64,000 nt of DNA from Planctomycetota bacterium (GCA_021414025.1 JAIOPG010000001.1:35872-99871), one strand, 5' to 3'; shown: positions 9,061 through 18,169, numbered from the stretch's first letter. Program-made: numbers and translations. Notes: generated by a model from the sequence alone, not told the origin.

Positions 9061-10535
9061 GCGGCGAATTCACCGACGCGGTTTCGATTCGCGACGCAGT
9101 TCGTTCGGGGAAAACCTCCGCCGAGCAGGTCGCAAAGGATTTTCTGCGCCGTGCCGCAACTTCGAACAAAGCCCTCAACGCCTTCCATGAAGTTTTTGAA
9201 AGCGAAGCGATCGAAGCCGCACGAGCCATCGACGCAAAGGTGAAGTCCGGCAATGATCCCGGCCCGCTCGCCGGCGTTCCCGTGGCGGTGAAGGACAACC
9301 TGGCGACGAAGGTTGGGAAAACCACCTGCTCAAGCCGCATGCTCGAGAACTACCGCTCCCCCTTCACGGCCACCTGCGTGGAGCGGCTCCAGGCCGCCGG
9401 CGCCATCGTGATGGGAAAGACCAACATGGATGAGTTCGCCATGGGCTCCAGCACCGAGCATTGCGCCTGGGGCGCCGTGAAGAATCCCTGGGACACGTTG
9501 CGCGTTCCCGGCGGCTCCAGCGGCGGCAGCGCCGTGGCCGCGGCCGCGGGATTGTGCGGATTTTCGCTGGGCAGCGACACCGGCGGCAGCATCCGCCAGC
9601 CCGCATCGCTCTGCGGATGCGTCGGATTCAAGCCAACGTATGGGCGCATCAGCCGCTACGGACTTGTCGCCTTCGGCAGCAGTCTGGATCAGGTCGGTCC
9701 GCTGACCCGCAGCGTGCGCGACGCCGCGCTGGCCTACCAGGTCATGTCGGGACTCGATCACCGCGACAGCACCAGCGCCGATTTCGCCGTCGAGGATCCG
9801 ATGAAGGAACTCGAGGTTCCGCTCGCCGGTCTTCGAGTCGGCGTGCCCAAGCAATATTTGAGCGACGCGAACGATCCCGCGGTCAACGACTGTGTGAATG
9901 ACGCGCTGCAGCGGCTCAAGGGCCAGGGCGTGACGCTGGTGGAGGTCGACCTGCCGCTGACTGACATCGGCATCAGCACCTACTACGTGATCGCCCCCGC
10001 CGAGGCGAGCGGAAACCTGGCCCGCTTCGACGGCATCCGCTACGGTCATCGCGCTGCGCTCAAGCCCGGCGAAAGCCTGGACACGCTCTACGCGCGGAGC
10101 CGTGCCGAGGGGTTCGGCCCCGAGGTGCAGCGTCGCATCATGCTGGGCACCTATGTGCTCAGCTCGGGCTACTACGACGCCTACTACGGACGGGCGCTGC
10201 GCATCCGCCGCCTGATCAAGGGCGAATTCGACCGCGCCTTCCAGAAGTGCGACGTCATCGCCGGTCCCGCGAGCCCCTCGCCCGCCTTTGCCTTCGGCGG
10301 CATGTCCGATCCGCTCAAGATGTACCTCTGCGACGTCTACACGGTGAACACGAATATCGCGGGATTGCCCGCCCTGTCGGTGCCGATTGGATTCGTGAAG
10401 GAGGGCGCGAAATCGCTTCCGGTCGGCTTCCACCTGCAGGCCCCCGCATTCGCGGAATCAAAATTACTGCGTGCGGCGCGGATGGTGGAGAAGCTCTACC
10501 CGGATCTGCCGCGGCAGGCGCCCGATTTTTCCTGA
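9057..10535 (+). CDS. gatA: Asp-tRNA(Asn)/Glu-tRNA(Gln) amidotransferase subunit A
   Basis: A 492-residue amidase-signature protein of normal GatA length. The Ser-cisSer-Lys catalytic set is recognisable: Lys in PVAVKDNLA, the Ser pair in PGGSSGGSAVAAAAG, and GSDTGGSIRQPASLCG. GatA releases ammonia from glutamine for transamidation of mischarged tRNA. It is translationally coupled to gatC. It ends one base before the stop of the convergent gene at 10537, so any terminator for either gene must lie inside the neighbouring coding sequence. Confidence 0.95.
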   Translation: MSGEFTDAVSIRDAVRSGKTSAEQVAKDFLRRAATSNKALNAFHEVFESEAIEAARAIDAKVKSGNDPGPLAGVPVAVKDNLATKVGKTTCSSRMLENYRSPFTATCVERLQAAGAIVMGKTNMDEFAMGSSTEHCAWGAVKNPWDTLRVPGGSSGGSAVAAAAGLCGFSLGSDTGGSIRQPASLCGCVGFKPTYGRISRYGLVAFGSSLDQVGPLTRSVRDAALAYQVMSGLDHRDSTSADFAVEDPMKELEVPLAGLRVGVPKQYLSDANDPAVNDCVNDALQRLKGQGVTLVEVDLPLTDIGISTYYVIAPAEASGNLARFDGIRYGHRAALKPGESLDTLYARSRAEGFGPEVQRRIMLGTYVLSSGYYDAYYGRALRIRRLIKGEFDRAFQKCDVIAGPASPSPAFAFGGMSDPLKMYLCDVYTVNTNIAGLPALSVPIGFVKEGAKSLPVGFHLQAPAFAESKLLRAARMVEKLYPDLPRQAPDFS

Positions 10536-10536
10536 G

Positions 10537-11100
10537 TCACTCCTGCACCATCGAGGCGGTCTGCGGCATCGGGGCCGGGCGCGGCACCGCGCCCAGCGTG
10601 TGAAGGTGGGAATAAAAAGATTCCACCAGCAGATCCGCATCCTGCGGGCGCTCGTCGAACAATCCCAGGGTCGCGGTGGCGCTGGTCACTCCATGCATCG
10701 GATCGCCCTTCACCAGCAGCTCGCCGGCGTCGTTGTTCAAGGCGACAATGGTGAAACGCACTCCATCGGGCTCCACAACCCAGTTCACCACGGCCATCTC
10801 GACAAACTTGGAGCCAAGAATTGCGGCGAGTGGAACCTCCGACCAGCGGCCCTTGGGGCTTGTCTCGAAAGGGCGCGCTTCCGAGATGTCCTGCGGACGG
10901 CGCGTCGAGGCCATCGCGTCGATCACCCGCTGCGACTCACGTGACGAAAGTTCGCGGTCAACGGTCGGGAGATCTCCCGGAAAAACGTCGTTGGAAGTGA
11001 CGATCGGTTGCGTCTTGGTCTCCGCGCAGGCGCCGCAGAGGAGCGTCACTAGCAGCGCGCCGCGGCCCAGGATCGTTCGAAGTGCATCCACGCCGGACAC
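10537..11100 (-). CDS. Exported protein of unknown function, possible lipoprotein
   Basis: About 187 residues from a GTG at 11100 (a GTG at 11091 is equally possible). The N-terminus has a hydrophobic stretch, LGRGALLVTLLCGAC, that could be a signal peptide; the cysteine context is a poor lipobox, so lipidation is uncertain. The rest is a small soluble domain with no family I recognise. VPLAAILGSKFVEMAVVNWVV and DGVRFTIVALNNDAGELLV look like alternating strands. It starts 1 bp after the mutY stop on the same strand and is probably co-transcribed with mutY. Confidence 0.65.
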   Translation of the reverse strand: MSGVDALRTILGRGALLVTLLCGACAETKTQPIVTSNDVFPGDLPTVDRELSSRESQRVIDAMASTRRPQDISEARPFETSPKGRWSEVPLAAILGSKFVEMAVVNWVVEPDGVRFTIVALNNDAGELLVKGDPMHGVTSATATLGLFDERPQDADLLVESFYSHLHTLGAVPRPAPMPQTASMVQE

Positions 11101-11101
11101 T

Positions 11102-12178
11102 TTAGCGATTCCCGGGGCGGGGCTTCGCTTCGAGCGGCGGCCGGGCGATCTGCAAAACCGCGTTGCTGACCGCGTAATCCTCCAGTTTTGCGAGGGGGAT
11201 CCAGCGCAGCTTCGCTCCCGGGCGGAACTCGACGTGGTGGACGCGGAATCGAATCCTCCGGTGGGAGGTGAGAAACTCGAACTCCCGGTCGAAACCCCTG
11301 ATGCGCTTGATGTCGCGGCGCATTTGCAGCAGCCGCGCCGGGGAGGCGTTACCGGGGGCCTCGACCACCGGCGGCGAGAGCAGTCCGGCCCACAAGCCTG
11401 TGGCGGGGCGCGTCTCGACCCCCAGTTTCGAGCCGCGAATCTCCACGCAGGCATGGTGGACGACCGTCCGCCTGGGCTTGTCCGGGCTGGTCAGCGGCAC
11501 AAACTCCTGCGAGTTCGCGCGGCGCGAGGCGCAGAGGCTCTTCAGCGGACACGCTCCGCAGCGCGGGGAACGCGGCGTGCAGATCGTCGCCCCCAACTCC
11601 ATCAGCGCCTCGTTGAGCACCGCGGGGGACTTGGCGGCCCGCACCAATCGTTCAGCGGCGCTCCAGAGCCAGGTCTGGGCCGCGCTGCCTTTGACGGACT
11701 CCCGCCGATCGGCAAGCCGCGAGAGCACCCGCGCCACATTGCCATCGACGATCGGCGCCGCCTGCCCATAGGCGAGGCTGGCGACCGCTCCGGCGGTGTA
11801 GCGCCCGACGCCGGGAAGGGAGCGCAGATCCTCGAGCAAGCGCGGAACCCGCCCGCCGAACCGCAGCGTCATCTCCTTCGCAGCGGCCTGAAGATTTCGA
11901 GCCCGACGGTAGTAGCCCAGTCCCTGCCATTGGGAAAGCACCGCCTGCTCGGTGGATCGGGCGAGCCGTTTTGGGGTGGGAAACCGCCGGAGAAACGCCG
12001 GATACATCTGGGCCACCCGCCCCGCCTGCGTCTGCTGGAGCATCACCTCGCTGACCAGAACCCGCCACGGCGTTCGCCGCTTTCGCCACGGAAAATCGCG
12101 AAAAACCGCTGGAAACCAAGCCTCCAGCCGCGGGACGATCGCTCGCTCTTTCGGCACTTGTCGGGCAACCTTTCTCAT
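11102..12178 (-). CDS. mutY: A/G-specific adenine DNA glycosylase MutY
   Basis: A 358-residue protein of typical MutY length. The HhH-GPD domain carries FPWRKRRTPWRVLVSEVMLQ with the catalytic Glu, LPGVGRYTAGAVASLA (helix-hairpin-helix) and IVDGNVARVLSRL with the conserved Asp. The 4Fe-4S ligands are C-x6-C-x2-C-x5-C (CTPRSPRCGACPLKSLC). The C-terminal third is the NUDIX-like 8-oxoG recognition domain. It excises adenine opposite 8-oxoguanine. It is divergent from the HTH gene at 12266 and followed immediately by the exported protein gene. Confidence 0.93.
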   Translation of the reverse strand: MRKVARQVPKERAIVPRLEAWFPAVFRDFPWRKRRTPWRVLVSEVMLQQTQAGRVAQMYPAFLRRFPTPKRLARSTEQAVLSQWQGLGYYRRARNLQAAAKEMTLRFGGRVPRLLEDLRSLPGVGRYTAGAVASLAYGQAAPIVDGNVARVLSRLADRRESVKGSAAQTWLWSAAERLVRAAKSPAVLNEALMELGATICTPRSPRCGACPLKSLCASRRANSQEFVPLTSPDKPRRTVVHHACVEIRGSKLGVETRPATGLWAGLLSPPVVEAPGNASPARLLQMRRDIKRIRGFDREFEFLTSHRRIRFRVHHVEFRPGAKLRWIPLAKLEDYAVSNAVLQIARPPLEAKPRPGNR

Positions 12179-12265
12179 GGGTTTGGCGAATACTCCCTTG
12201 CGAGTCTGCGACTCCCCATTTACCCTAACCGACCGCCGCGAGGCTTTTCGACCCGACCCACCGCA

Positions 12266-13576
12266 ATGGCAAAAATTTTCTACACCATCGATGAAGCGTG
12301 CGCCAAACTCGGCAAGTCCAACGACCAGGTCATGGAGCTGATCAAGAACGGCAAGCTCCGCGAGTTCCGCGACCGCGGACAGCTCATGCTCAAAGTCGAG
12401 GACGTAAACAGCCTCTCCACCGACGCAGCCTCCGACAGCGGCCTGGACCTGAAGCTTGACTCCGGCACCGCCAATCTCGGCGGCGGCAGCGACAGCTTCG
12501 AGCTGGACCTTTCCGACTCCGCCTCGCCGGCCCTCGCAGCCGATCCCAAGGGTGACAGCCCCGTCGGTCTTTCGGCCCCCGCGGGCATCAAGGATGACAA
12601 CGACGATCTGATGCTTGAGCTCGAGCCCGATGCGGCGCCGACCGCGAAGTCGCCGGCGGCGAAGACTCCGGCCGCTCCCGCCAAATCAAAGTCGGATTCC
12701 GACGACCTCCTTCTGGAGCTCGATCTGGACGCCTCCAACGCCAGCGCGGCGCCCGCCGCCTCGGCCTCCGCGTCCGCGGCGAAATCCGCAGCCGCCAAGT
12801 CTGCCGCCTTCGACGACGACTCGCTCACGCTCGAGCTCGATCTTTCCGACTCCGCCCCCGCAGCCCCGGCGGCTCCCGGCAAGACCAAGTCGGGCGGCAA
12901 ATCGCAGGCCGATTCTGAGGCATTGTTCCTCGAGGACAGTCTCGCCAGCGGCATCGCCGCCAGCCCCGCCAAGAGCGCCACCGGCGGCCAGACCACCGAT
13001 TTCGACCAGACCATCGAGGATGCACGCGACGGCAGCGCGCTCGGCCTGGACAGCCGGGTCGACAGCGCCATAGGAGCTTCCGGAAGCCTTGAGGCCGACA
13101 AGATCAATCTCGATCAACCGGGCTCCGGCAGCGGACTTTTGGATCTCACGCAGGAGAGCGAGGACAGTCAGATGGGCGCGGCGCTCATGGACGAGGCCTT
13201 CCAGGGAGACGACGAAGAGGCGCCCAAGAACGCCAGCGGCATTTTCGGCGGAGCTTCGGGCGAGAGCGGCATCAACGACGCGGCCATCGTCAACAGCGGC
13301 ACCATTGCCGCCGCGGCTCCCGCCTTCGCGGGCGCGGCCGCAGTCGGCGTCGAGGTCTACAGCGGTTCATGGAGCGGACTGACCGTCGGCCTGCTCGTGC
13401 CGGCGATCGTCGGGCTCACCGCCACGGCTGCGATGCTGGTCGTCAAGGGGCTGGGCGGAACTCCCGAGCTTGCGGTGATGTTCGCCAGCGACTGGATGGT
13501 CTGGACGGGCGGCTACGCCGGCGCGATCGCGATCTGCGGCGGCATCGGCTTCTTCGTCGGCAAGGCTACTGAGTAA
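12266..13576 (+). CDS. HTH-acidic repeat-membrane anchor protein
   Basis: A 436-residue protein in three parts. Residues 3-50 form an excisionase/MerR-like winged helix (YTIDEACAKLGKSNDQV, KLREFRDRGQLML). Residues 51-345 are low-complexity, acidic and Ala/Ser-rich, with a recurring motif of the type DD-L-x-L-E-L-D-x-D at about 77-85, 113-122, 146-156 and 184-196 and weaker copies at 59-64, 217-224 and 288-294. Residues about 372-394 and 411-432 are hydrophobic and likely cross the membrane. The ATG at 12266 is chosen because it begins the HTH; the open frame continues far upstream but lies antisense to mutY. Psd follows 15 bp later. Function is unknown. Confidence 0.8.
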   Translation: MAKIFYTIDEACAKLGKSNDQVMELIKNGKLREFRDRGQLMLKVEDVNSLSTDAASDSGLDLKLDSGTANLGGGSDSFELDLSDSASPALAADPKGDSPVGLSAPAGIKDDNDDLMLELEPDAAPTAKSPAAKTPAAPAKSKSDSDDLLLELDLDASNASAAPAASASASAAKSAAAKSAAFDDDSLTLELDLSDSAPAAPAAPGKTKSGGKSQADSEALFLEDSLASGIAASPAKSATGGQTTDFDQTIEDARDGSALGLDSRVDSAIGASGSLEADKINLDQPGSGSGLLDLTQESEDSQMGAALMDEAFQGDDEEAPKNASGIFGGASGESGINDAAIVNSGTIAAAAPAFAGAAAVGVEVYSGSWSGLTVGLLVPAIVGLTATAAMLVVKGLGGTPELAVMFASDWMVWTGGYAGAIAICGGIGFFVGKATE

Positions 13577-13591
13577 GCGGGCCGCAACGAC

Positions 13592-14275
13592 ATGCTGACA
13601 AAATATGGAATGAACCAGTGGCTTCCCGCTGCGGCGATCATTCTGCCCGTGGCTGGCGCCTGCGCCTGGCTCGCCTCCAATGGCGAGCCCGAGTGGTGGA
13701 TCCCCGCCGGAATCCTGACGGTGCTGTTGGCGGGGTTCGCCGCCTTTTTCCGCGATCCGCCGCGAACGCCTGAGACCGAAGACCCCGCCCACTTCCTGAG
13801 CCCCGCCGATGGAACCATCAGCGCCGTCGTGCGCGTCGCCCACCACGAGGCGACCGGCGGACCGGCGCTGGTCATCCGGATTTTTCTGAGCGTGCTCGAC
13901 GTGCACATCAATCGCGCCGCGCAGGATGGCGTGGTCGTGGGCCTGCGCCATCAGCCCGGACGCTATCTCGACGCCCGCGCCGCCGCGGGCGCACGCGTGA
14001 ATGAAAATCTGCTGCTCACCCTCCGGCTCGACGATGGCCGCGTCTACGGAATCCGGCAGATCTCGGGGGCGATCGCCCGGCGCATCATCTGCGGCGCCAA
14101 GCCCGGCGATCGCCTTCATCGCGGTCAAAAATATGGAATGATCCAGTTCGGCTCGACCACCGAACTGATCCTGCCCCAGCCCGAGCGGGCGACCAGCCTG
14201 GTGCGCGAAGGCGCATGCGTCCGTGCGGGGCGCACTGCGATCGCCTCCCTGGCTCCGGCCGCTTCAGCCCCGTAG
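13592..14275 (+). CDS. psd: Phosphatidylserine decarboxylase proenzyme (short form)
   Basis: A 227-residue protein resembling the short bacterial/archaeal-type Psd. Two N-terminal hydrophobic segments (about 10-52) are followed by FFRDPPRTP, LSPADGTISAV and FLSVLDVHINRAA. The self-cleavage site is GMIQFGSTTELILP, where Ser188 would become the pyruvoyl group of the alpha chain. It converts phosphatidylserine to phosphatidylethanolamine at the inner membrane. The partner pssA, often adjacent, is not in this window. It ends 1 bp before the convergent gene at 14277. Confidence 0.92.
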   Translation: MLTKYGMNQWLPAAAIILPVAGACAWLASNGEPEWWIPAGILTVLLAGFAAFFRDPPRTPETEDPAHFLSPADGTISAVVRVAHHEATGGPALVIRIFLSVLDVHINRAAQDGVVVGLRHQPGRYLDARAAAGARVNENLLLTLRLDDGRVYGIRQISGAIARRIICGAKPGDRLHRGQKYGMIQFGSTTELILPQPERATSLVREGACVRAGRTAIASLAPAASAP

Positions 14276-14276
14276 T

Positions 14277-15377
14277 TCATCCAAAAAGTTCGGGCTCTTC
14301 GTCGGAGGAATCCCCTGGCCACACCGGAAAGATTCGCCGGTGAATTCTCGCGTCGAAGGCGAGCTGGGTCGCCAGCGCAGAGCAGACGTCGCCCAGCCCT
14401 TGCTCGGCCTGCGCGGGACGGCTCCCCGCCGTGCCCATGATCAGGATGGCCGCAAAGCACTCGCCATTGGCCCGGCAGGGCGCCAGCATGGCCCAACGCC
14501 CGGCGAAGACCTGGTACTCGTCGCCGGCGACGAACTGCCGGATGTCGTCCACGGCACAAATCGTTTTTTCGCGCAGCACGCGGGGCAAATGCAGGGTCTC
14601 GATCTCGCTCAGAAGCCGGGCGGACAGGATGGCGTTGGCGCCGCCGTTGCCCGCGCAGGCGGCGAGGCCGGTGCGCAGATCGGGCCCGACGAGCCAGGAG
14701 ACCACCATGGCGCCGGGAAGGCAGCGCTCGACGAAGTCGACCGCCACCCGCGACGCGGTCAGCGGCTCGAGCGACTTGGCCAGGACCTCGTTGAGCGCCT
14801 CGATTTCAGGCAGCTTGAGCTTGGGAAACTGGGTTCGAGGATTGTGCTCCTGCAGGATGCTCAGCAATTTCTCCAGGTCGCCGGTCGGCTGCTCGGCATC
14901 CTGCACCTTGGTCGCCAGGGACTTCAGCGTGTGGATGCGCTCGTTGCGCTCGCGGCTGAGCCGGGAGACGCGGACAGCGGTGCGCATGATGTGGATGAAG
15001 TCGGCCGGAGAGACATCGGAGACGACGCGCTGCAGATTGTCATAGGCCGCAAGCGTGGGCGGCACGTCCTGGGCGGATTCGCAGAGCACCACGATCTTGG
15101 TGTAGTGGGAGACGCGCTGCAGCAGGCGCAGCGCCTTGGAAATCTCGTCGATGGACTGGGAGAGGTCGATGACGACCGCGTCCACCACCTGCTCCACGCA
15201 TCGGATGGCGGCGCGCTCCATGTCGGTGACCATCTCCACCTGGAATCCATAGTCGACCAGCGGCGCGACCAGCGGCGACCAGTTGCCGGGATCCCCCGCG
15301 ACCAGAAGTCGGCCGTGAGGGTTGCTCTGCCAGGAATGGGAGGAATCGGCTTCCACTTCCGCGTGAAATCGACGCAA
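14277..15377 (-). CDS. Receiver-like plus GAF-like sensory protein
   Basis: A 366-residue protein that I recognise only at fold level. Residues about 20-140 look like a response-regulator receiver: GRLLVAGDPGNWSPLVAPL as the first strand and helix, VDAVVIDLSQSIDEI with a possible phospho-Asp, and KIVVLCESAQDVPP. A predicted helical linker follows, then a GAF-like region (about 210-350) with ALNEVLAKSLEPLTASRVAVDF. No DNA-binding, kinase or GGDEF domain is present. The start is a TTG at 15377; a GTG eight codons in is an alternative. It lies 63 bp downstream of tsaB on the same strand. Confidence 0.6.
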   Translation of the reverse strand: MRRFHAEVEADSSHSWQSNPHGRLLVAGDPGNWSPLVAPLVDYGFQVEMVTDMERAAIRCVEQVVDAVVIDLSQSIDEISKALRLLQRVSHYTKIVVLCESAQDVPPTLAAYDNLQRVVSDVSPADFIHIMRTAVRVSRLSRERNERIHTLKSLATKVQDAEQPTGDLEKLLSILQEHNPRTQFPKLKLPEIEALNEVLAKSLEPLTASRVAVDFVERCLPGAMVVSWLVGPDLRTGLAACAGNGGANAILSARLLSEIETLHLPRVLREKTICAVDDIRQFVAGDEYQVFAGRWAMLAPCRANGECFAAILIMGTAGSRPAQAEQGLGDVCSALATQLAFDARIHRRIFPVWPGDSSDEEPELFG

Positions 15378-15440
15378 CCCAGGAGCGACTCCATGCGCCC
15401 GGCAAAAAGAATGGGGTCCGGTTCCGTCTGTGCGGCCTGT

Positions 15441-16163
15441 TCAGGCTGTGCCGTGGCGCTCGCGCCAGAGGCGCACCGCCTCGGCCTCGCGCGGATAGAC
15501 CGGCAGCGCGAGCTCGGGAGCAGTCGTCCGGCCGCGGGCCAGCAGGCGCCGCCCCGCGCGGAGCACCGCCTCTGCGGTGGGCTCGAGCGGCACGATGGAG
15601 ATCTTCGAGCGCTCCGCGCGCTCGCGCCAGCTCGCGGGCAGATGCTCGTCGGCGATCAGCGCCTCCCCGTCCCTGAGCGGCCACTGCTCGATCGAGCGCA
15701 CGCCGGCATCCTCGTGCTCGCCCAATTCCTGCGCCGCACCGGAGACTTTCGCCATCCAGCAGCCATCGTCCTTGGCCACCAGCGCCACCCACGCCGTCTG
15801 CCCGGGTTGAACGCGGCCCGCAAGAACGGCGGCCTCGCGGGCGACGATCGCCGCGAAAACCTGCACGAGCGGAATGGAGAGCGACTCCGCGATCGCCTGC
15901 GCCGCGGCGTGGGCGATGCGAAGCCCGGTGAATCCGCCCGGGCCGGCGTTGAGCGCCACCGCGCCGAGATTGTGCGGCGAAGCGCCGGCGCGGGCGCAAA
16001 GCCTTTGCGCCGCGGGCAGCGCGTCCTCCACCAGCCGGTCGCGGGTGTCGATCGATTCACTGAAGATCTCATCCGCGCCGCCGCCCGGCGCGACCGCGCC
16101 CAGCGCCACTGAGGACTTCCGCTGCGAGGTCTCCAGTGCCAGCATCAGGCGAGCCGCGTTCAT
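15441..16163 (-). CDS. tsaB: tRNA threonylcarbamoyladenosine biosynthesis protein TsaB
   Basis: A 240-residue protein of the ASKHA fold. MLALETSQRKSSVALG is the first phosphate loop, HNLGAVALNAGPGGFTGLRIA is the hallmark TsaB/TsaD motif, and the C-terminal half is the shorter, degenerate lobe typical of TsaB. It scaffolds TsaD and TsaE in making t6A37 on ANN-decoding tRNAs. The neighbouring genes are unrelated to tRNA modification; 39 bp separates it from the upstream metallophosphoesterase on the same strand. Confidence 0.92.
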   Translation of the reverse strand: MNAARLMLALETSQRKSSVALGAVAPGGGADEIFSESIDTRDRLVEDALPAAQRLCARAGASPHNLGAVALNAGPGGFTGLRIAHAAAQAIAESLSIPLVQVFAAIVAREAAVLAGRVQPGQTAWVALVAKDDGCWMAKVSGAAQELGEHEDAGVRSIEQWPLRDGEALIADEHLPASWRERAERSKISIVPLEPTAEAVLRAGRRLLARGRTTAPELALPVYPREAEAVRLWRERHGTA

Positions 16164-16202
16164 CGCGAGATCCTTGAAACGGATTGAAGAGTGCGAAAGC
16201 GC

Positions 16203-17093
16203 CTAGTCAACGAGCGACCCTTCGATGGAGCTGATCGGCACCGCGTGCAGGAGCAGCTCCTGGGCGCTGGGCACCTCGCTGGAAAGCTGGATGGGAAGAA
16301 CGGCGCCATGCTCATGATCAGTGTTCAACAGCAGAAGCCCGGGGTTGGGAGCCGCCGCGCCCTCCGGCACCATGGCATGCCCCGAGATGAAGACCTTGAC
16401 GCCCCACGCCTTGGCCAGCGCCGCCACTTGCTCCGGCTTCTGGTTTCTTCCCCAGGTCATCTGCCAGGCGCTGCCGCGTGTTGCCTCGTAGTCCGGCTCC
16501 TGAAGATCGCGCTCGAGAATCCCCATATCGAAGGATTTCATGTCGTAGGGGCTCGGCAGCGAGTGCGAGCAGAGGATGCCGCCGCGGGTCCGCAGCGCCA
16601 GCGGCATGGCCCGGACGAAAACCCGCACTGCCTCCTCCACGATCTCCGCGTCCTCGCCGAAGGTCCAGCGCAGACCGCCGCGAAAGAGCTCCGTGTTCTC
16701 CCCGGCGCCCTTGCTCACCGGCTGGTTGAAGGCCTGAGCCAGCTCGTGGTTGGCCAGCAGCACATGGACCTGCCCGGGATGCTTCTCGATCAGGCGGGCC
16801 ACTTTCGCCAGCATCCGCCAACTCATGTCAACGCCGTAAGTCAGCCGGTCGCCGTGGATCAGCTCATGCAGCACCAGATGGTTCTCCGGCTGCTCAAGTT
16901 GTGCGAAGGCGACCACCTTCACGAAGTGGACCGGATTGTCGTGCAGGTCGCCGGTGGCCAGCAGCCGCCCCTCGCCCTCCAGATGCACGCAGGAGCCGCG
17001 CCGCTTGGGATCGGACTGCATGGTCTGGGCGGCGGCGCCGAGCAGTCGGGCCACGCCGGCGGCGCCGAGGTGGTCGATGTCGGCGAGTTTCAC
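16203..17093 (-). CDS. Calcineurin-like metallophosphoesterase
   Basis: A 296-residue protein with the metallophosphoesterase metal motifs: GDLHDN (about residue 48), HGDRLTYGVD, LLANHEL in place of the usual GNHE, CSHSLPSP and a final SGHAMVPEG. The substrate is unknown; the fold covers phosphatases, nucleases and phosphodiesterases. There is no signal peptide, so it is probably cytosolic. It starts with GTG overlapping the stop of the DUF1573 gene (GTGA, 17090-17093), which indicates coupled translation. Confidence 0.82.
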   Translation of the reverse strand: MKLADIDHLGAAGVARLLGAAAQTMQSDPKRRGSCVHLEGEGRLLATGDLHDNPVHFVKVVAFAQLEQPENHLVLHELIHGDRLTYGVDMSWRMLAKVARLIEKHPGQVHVLLANHELAQAFNQPVSKGAGENTELFRGGLRWTFGEDAEIVEEAVRVFVRAMPLALRTRGGILCSHSLPSPYDMKSFDMGILERDLQEPDYEATRGSAWQMTWGRNQKPEQVAALAKAWGVKVFISGHAMVPEGAAAPNPGLLLLNTDHEHGAVLPIQLSSEVPSAQELLLHAVPISSIEGSLVD

Positions 17094-18169
17094 GGCGACA
17101 CCGTCGCCGCGACGAAGAAGCGCGCCGTGCCCGTGTCGGTGGTGATCGTGACCGGCGCGTAGAGGAATCCGCCGGCGGACTTGGTCACGGTGAAGCGGAA
17201 CTGGACGCGCACCCGGTCACCGTCGCGCTTGCTTGAGATCACTTCGACCGCCACATCCGGGCTGGGCGACTTCAAACCGCGCACCGCGTCCCAGCCTGCG
17301 GGCTGGGGCTTGCCCTTGGCGACCGAGCTCTCCAACTCCATCTCCAGCTCGACCGGCTTGTTCAGGGCGATCTTGCCGGCGACCACGATCGCTTCCGGAA
17401 TGAACCAGCGGCGCTCGTCCATCTTGGGATCGAAGCGAAGCCCCGTGGATTCATGGCGAATCCGGAAGGGCACGATCGGGCAATCGGCGACATCGGTCTC
17501 CACGCACCACCATTGCTGCATCTTGCCGTCGGGCACCATCGAAAAGTCCCAGCGCAGCCGGTAGCTGGACTGCGGCGCGTCCTTGGCCGGATCGAACCCG
17601 GCGAAGACCGGCGTCGCGCCGTCGCAGGAAAGCACATGGAAGGGCGTCCCGTTCGGGCTGGAAATCTCGACCACCCCCTGCATCTTTCCCTTGAGCGCGT
17701 CGATGTAGGTGGGCTGCACCAGCAGCGGCAGCTGCACGTCCCCCTGCATCTTGGCTATGAGCGGTTGCGGATCGCCCGCGATCGTGACGAAGACCTTGGC
17801 GTCCTTCGGGCCGGGGGTGCGCGGCGCGTCGAGCGAGGCGATCAGGTCGATCTCGCCGCCGGCGGGAATTTCCTTGCCCGCGAGATCAGAAATGGTCGTG
17901 CACTTGCAGCTGGGAAAGGCCGACTCGATCTTGACCGCGGTGGTGCCCTTGTTCTGAATCTTGAACTCGCCTTTCTGGCGCGAGCCGGGCTTGATGACGC
18001 CGAAGTCAATCTGGGATGGCGCGATCGACACCGTCGAGGCCTTGGCGGTCGGCGCGCCGGCGGGTGGAGCCGCTGCGGGAGCGGACTGTCCGAAGGATTC
18101 CGCCGAGACCAGCATGCCCAGCACCGCGGCGAGCCAGGCGAAAGGGACGGTCGATTGCTTCTGCGGCAT
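17090..18169 (-). CDS. Exported DUF1573 protein
   Basis: A 359-residue protein with a signal peptide (about 1-27; VPFAWLAAVLGMLVSAES). After a Pro/Ala-rich linker comes a DUF1573 domain (about 48-130): IDFGVIKPGSRQKGEFKIQN, then the characteristic SCKCTT. This Ig-like domain is abundant in Planctomycetota and Bacteroidota exported proteins. The remaining 220 residues appear to contain further beta-rich domains I cannot name. It probably acts in the periplasm or at the cell surface. It is coupled to the metallophosphoesterase downstream and follows the M28 peptidase by 76 bp. Confidence 0.82.
   Translation of the reverse strand: MPQKQSTVPFAWLAAVLGMLVSAESFGQSAPAAAPPAGAPTAKASTVSIAPSQIDFGVIKPGSRQKGEFKIQNKGTTAVKIESAFPSCKCTTISDLAGKEIPAGGEIDLIASLDAPRTPGPKDAKVFVTIAGDPQPLIAKMQGDVQLPLLVQPTYIDALKGKMQGVVEISSPNGTPFHVLSCDGATPVFAGFDPAKDAPQSSYRLRWDFSMVPDGKMQQWWCVETDVADCPIVPFRIRHESTGLRFDPKMDERRWFIPEAIVVAGKIALNKPVELEMELESSVAKGKPQPAGWDAVRGLKSPSPDVAVEVISSKRDGDRVRVQFRFTVTKSAGGFLYAPVTITTDTGTARFFVAATVSP

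Noticed and set aside
10676..12265. Upstream extension of the HTH protein's frame
   Set aside because: It lies antisense to mutY and the exported protein; the HTH begins right after the ATG at 12266.
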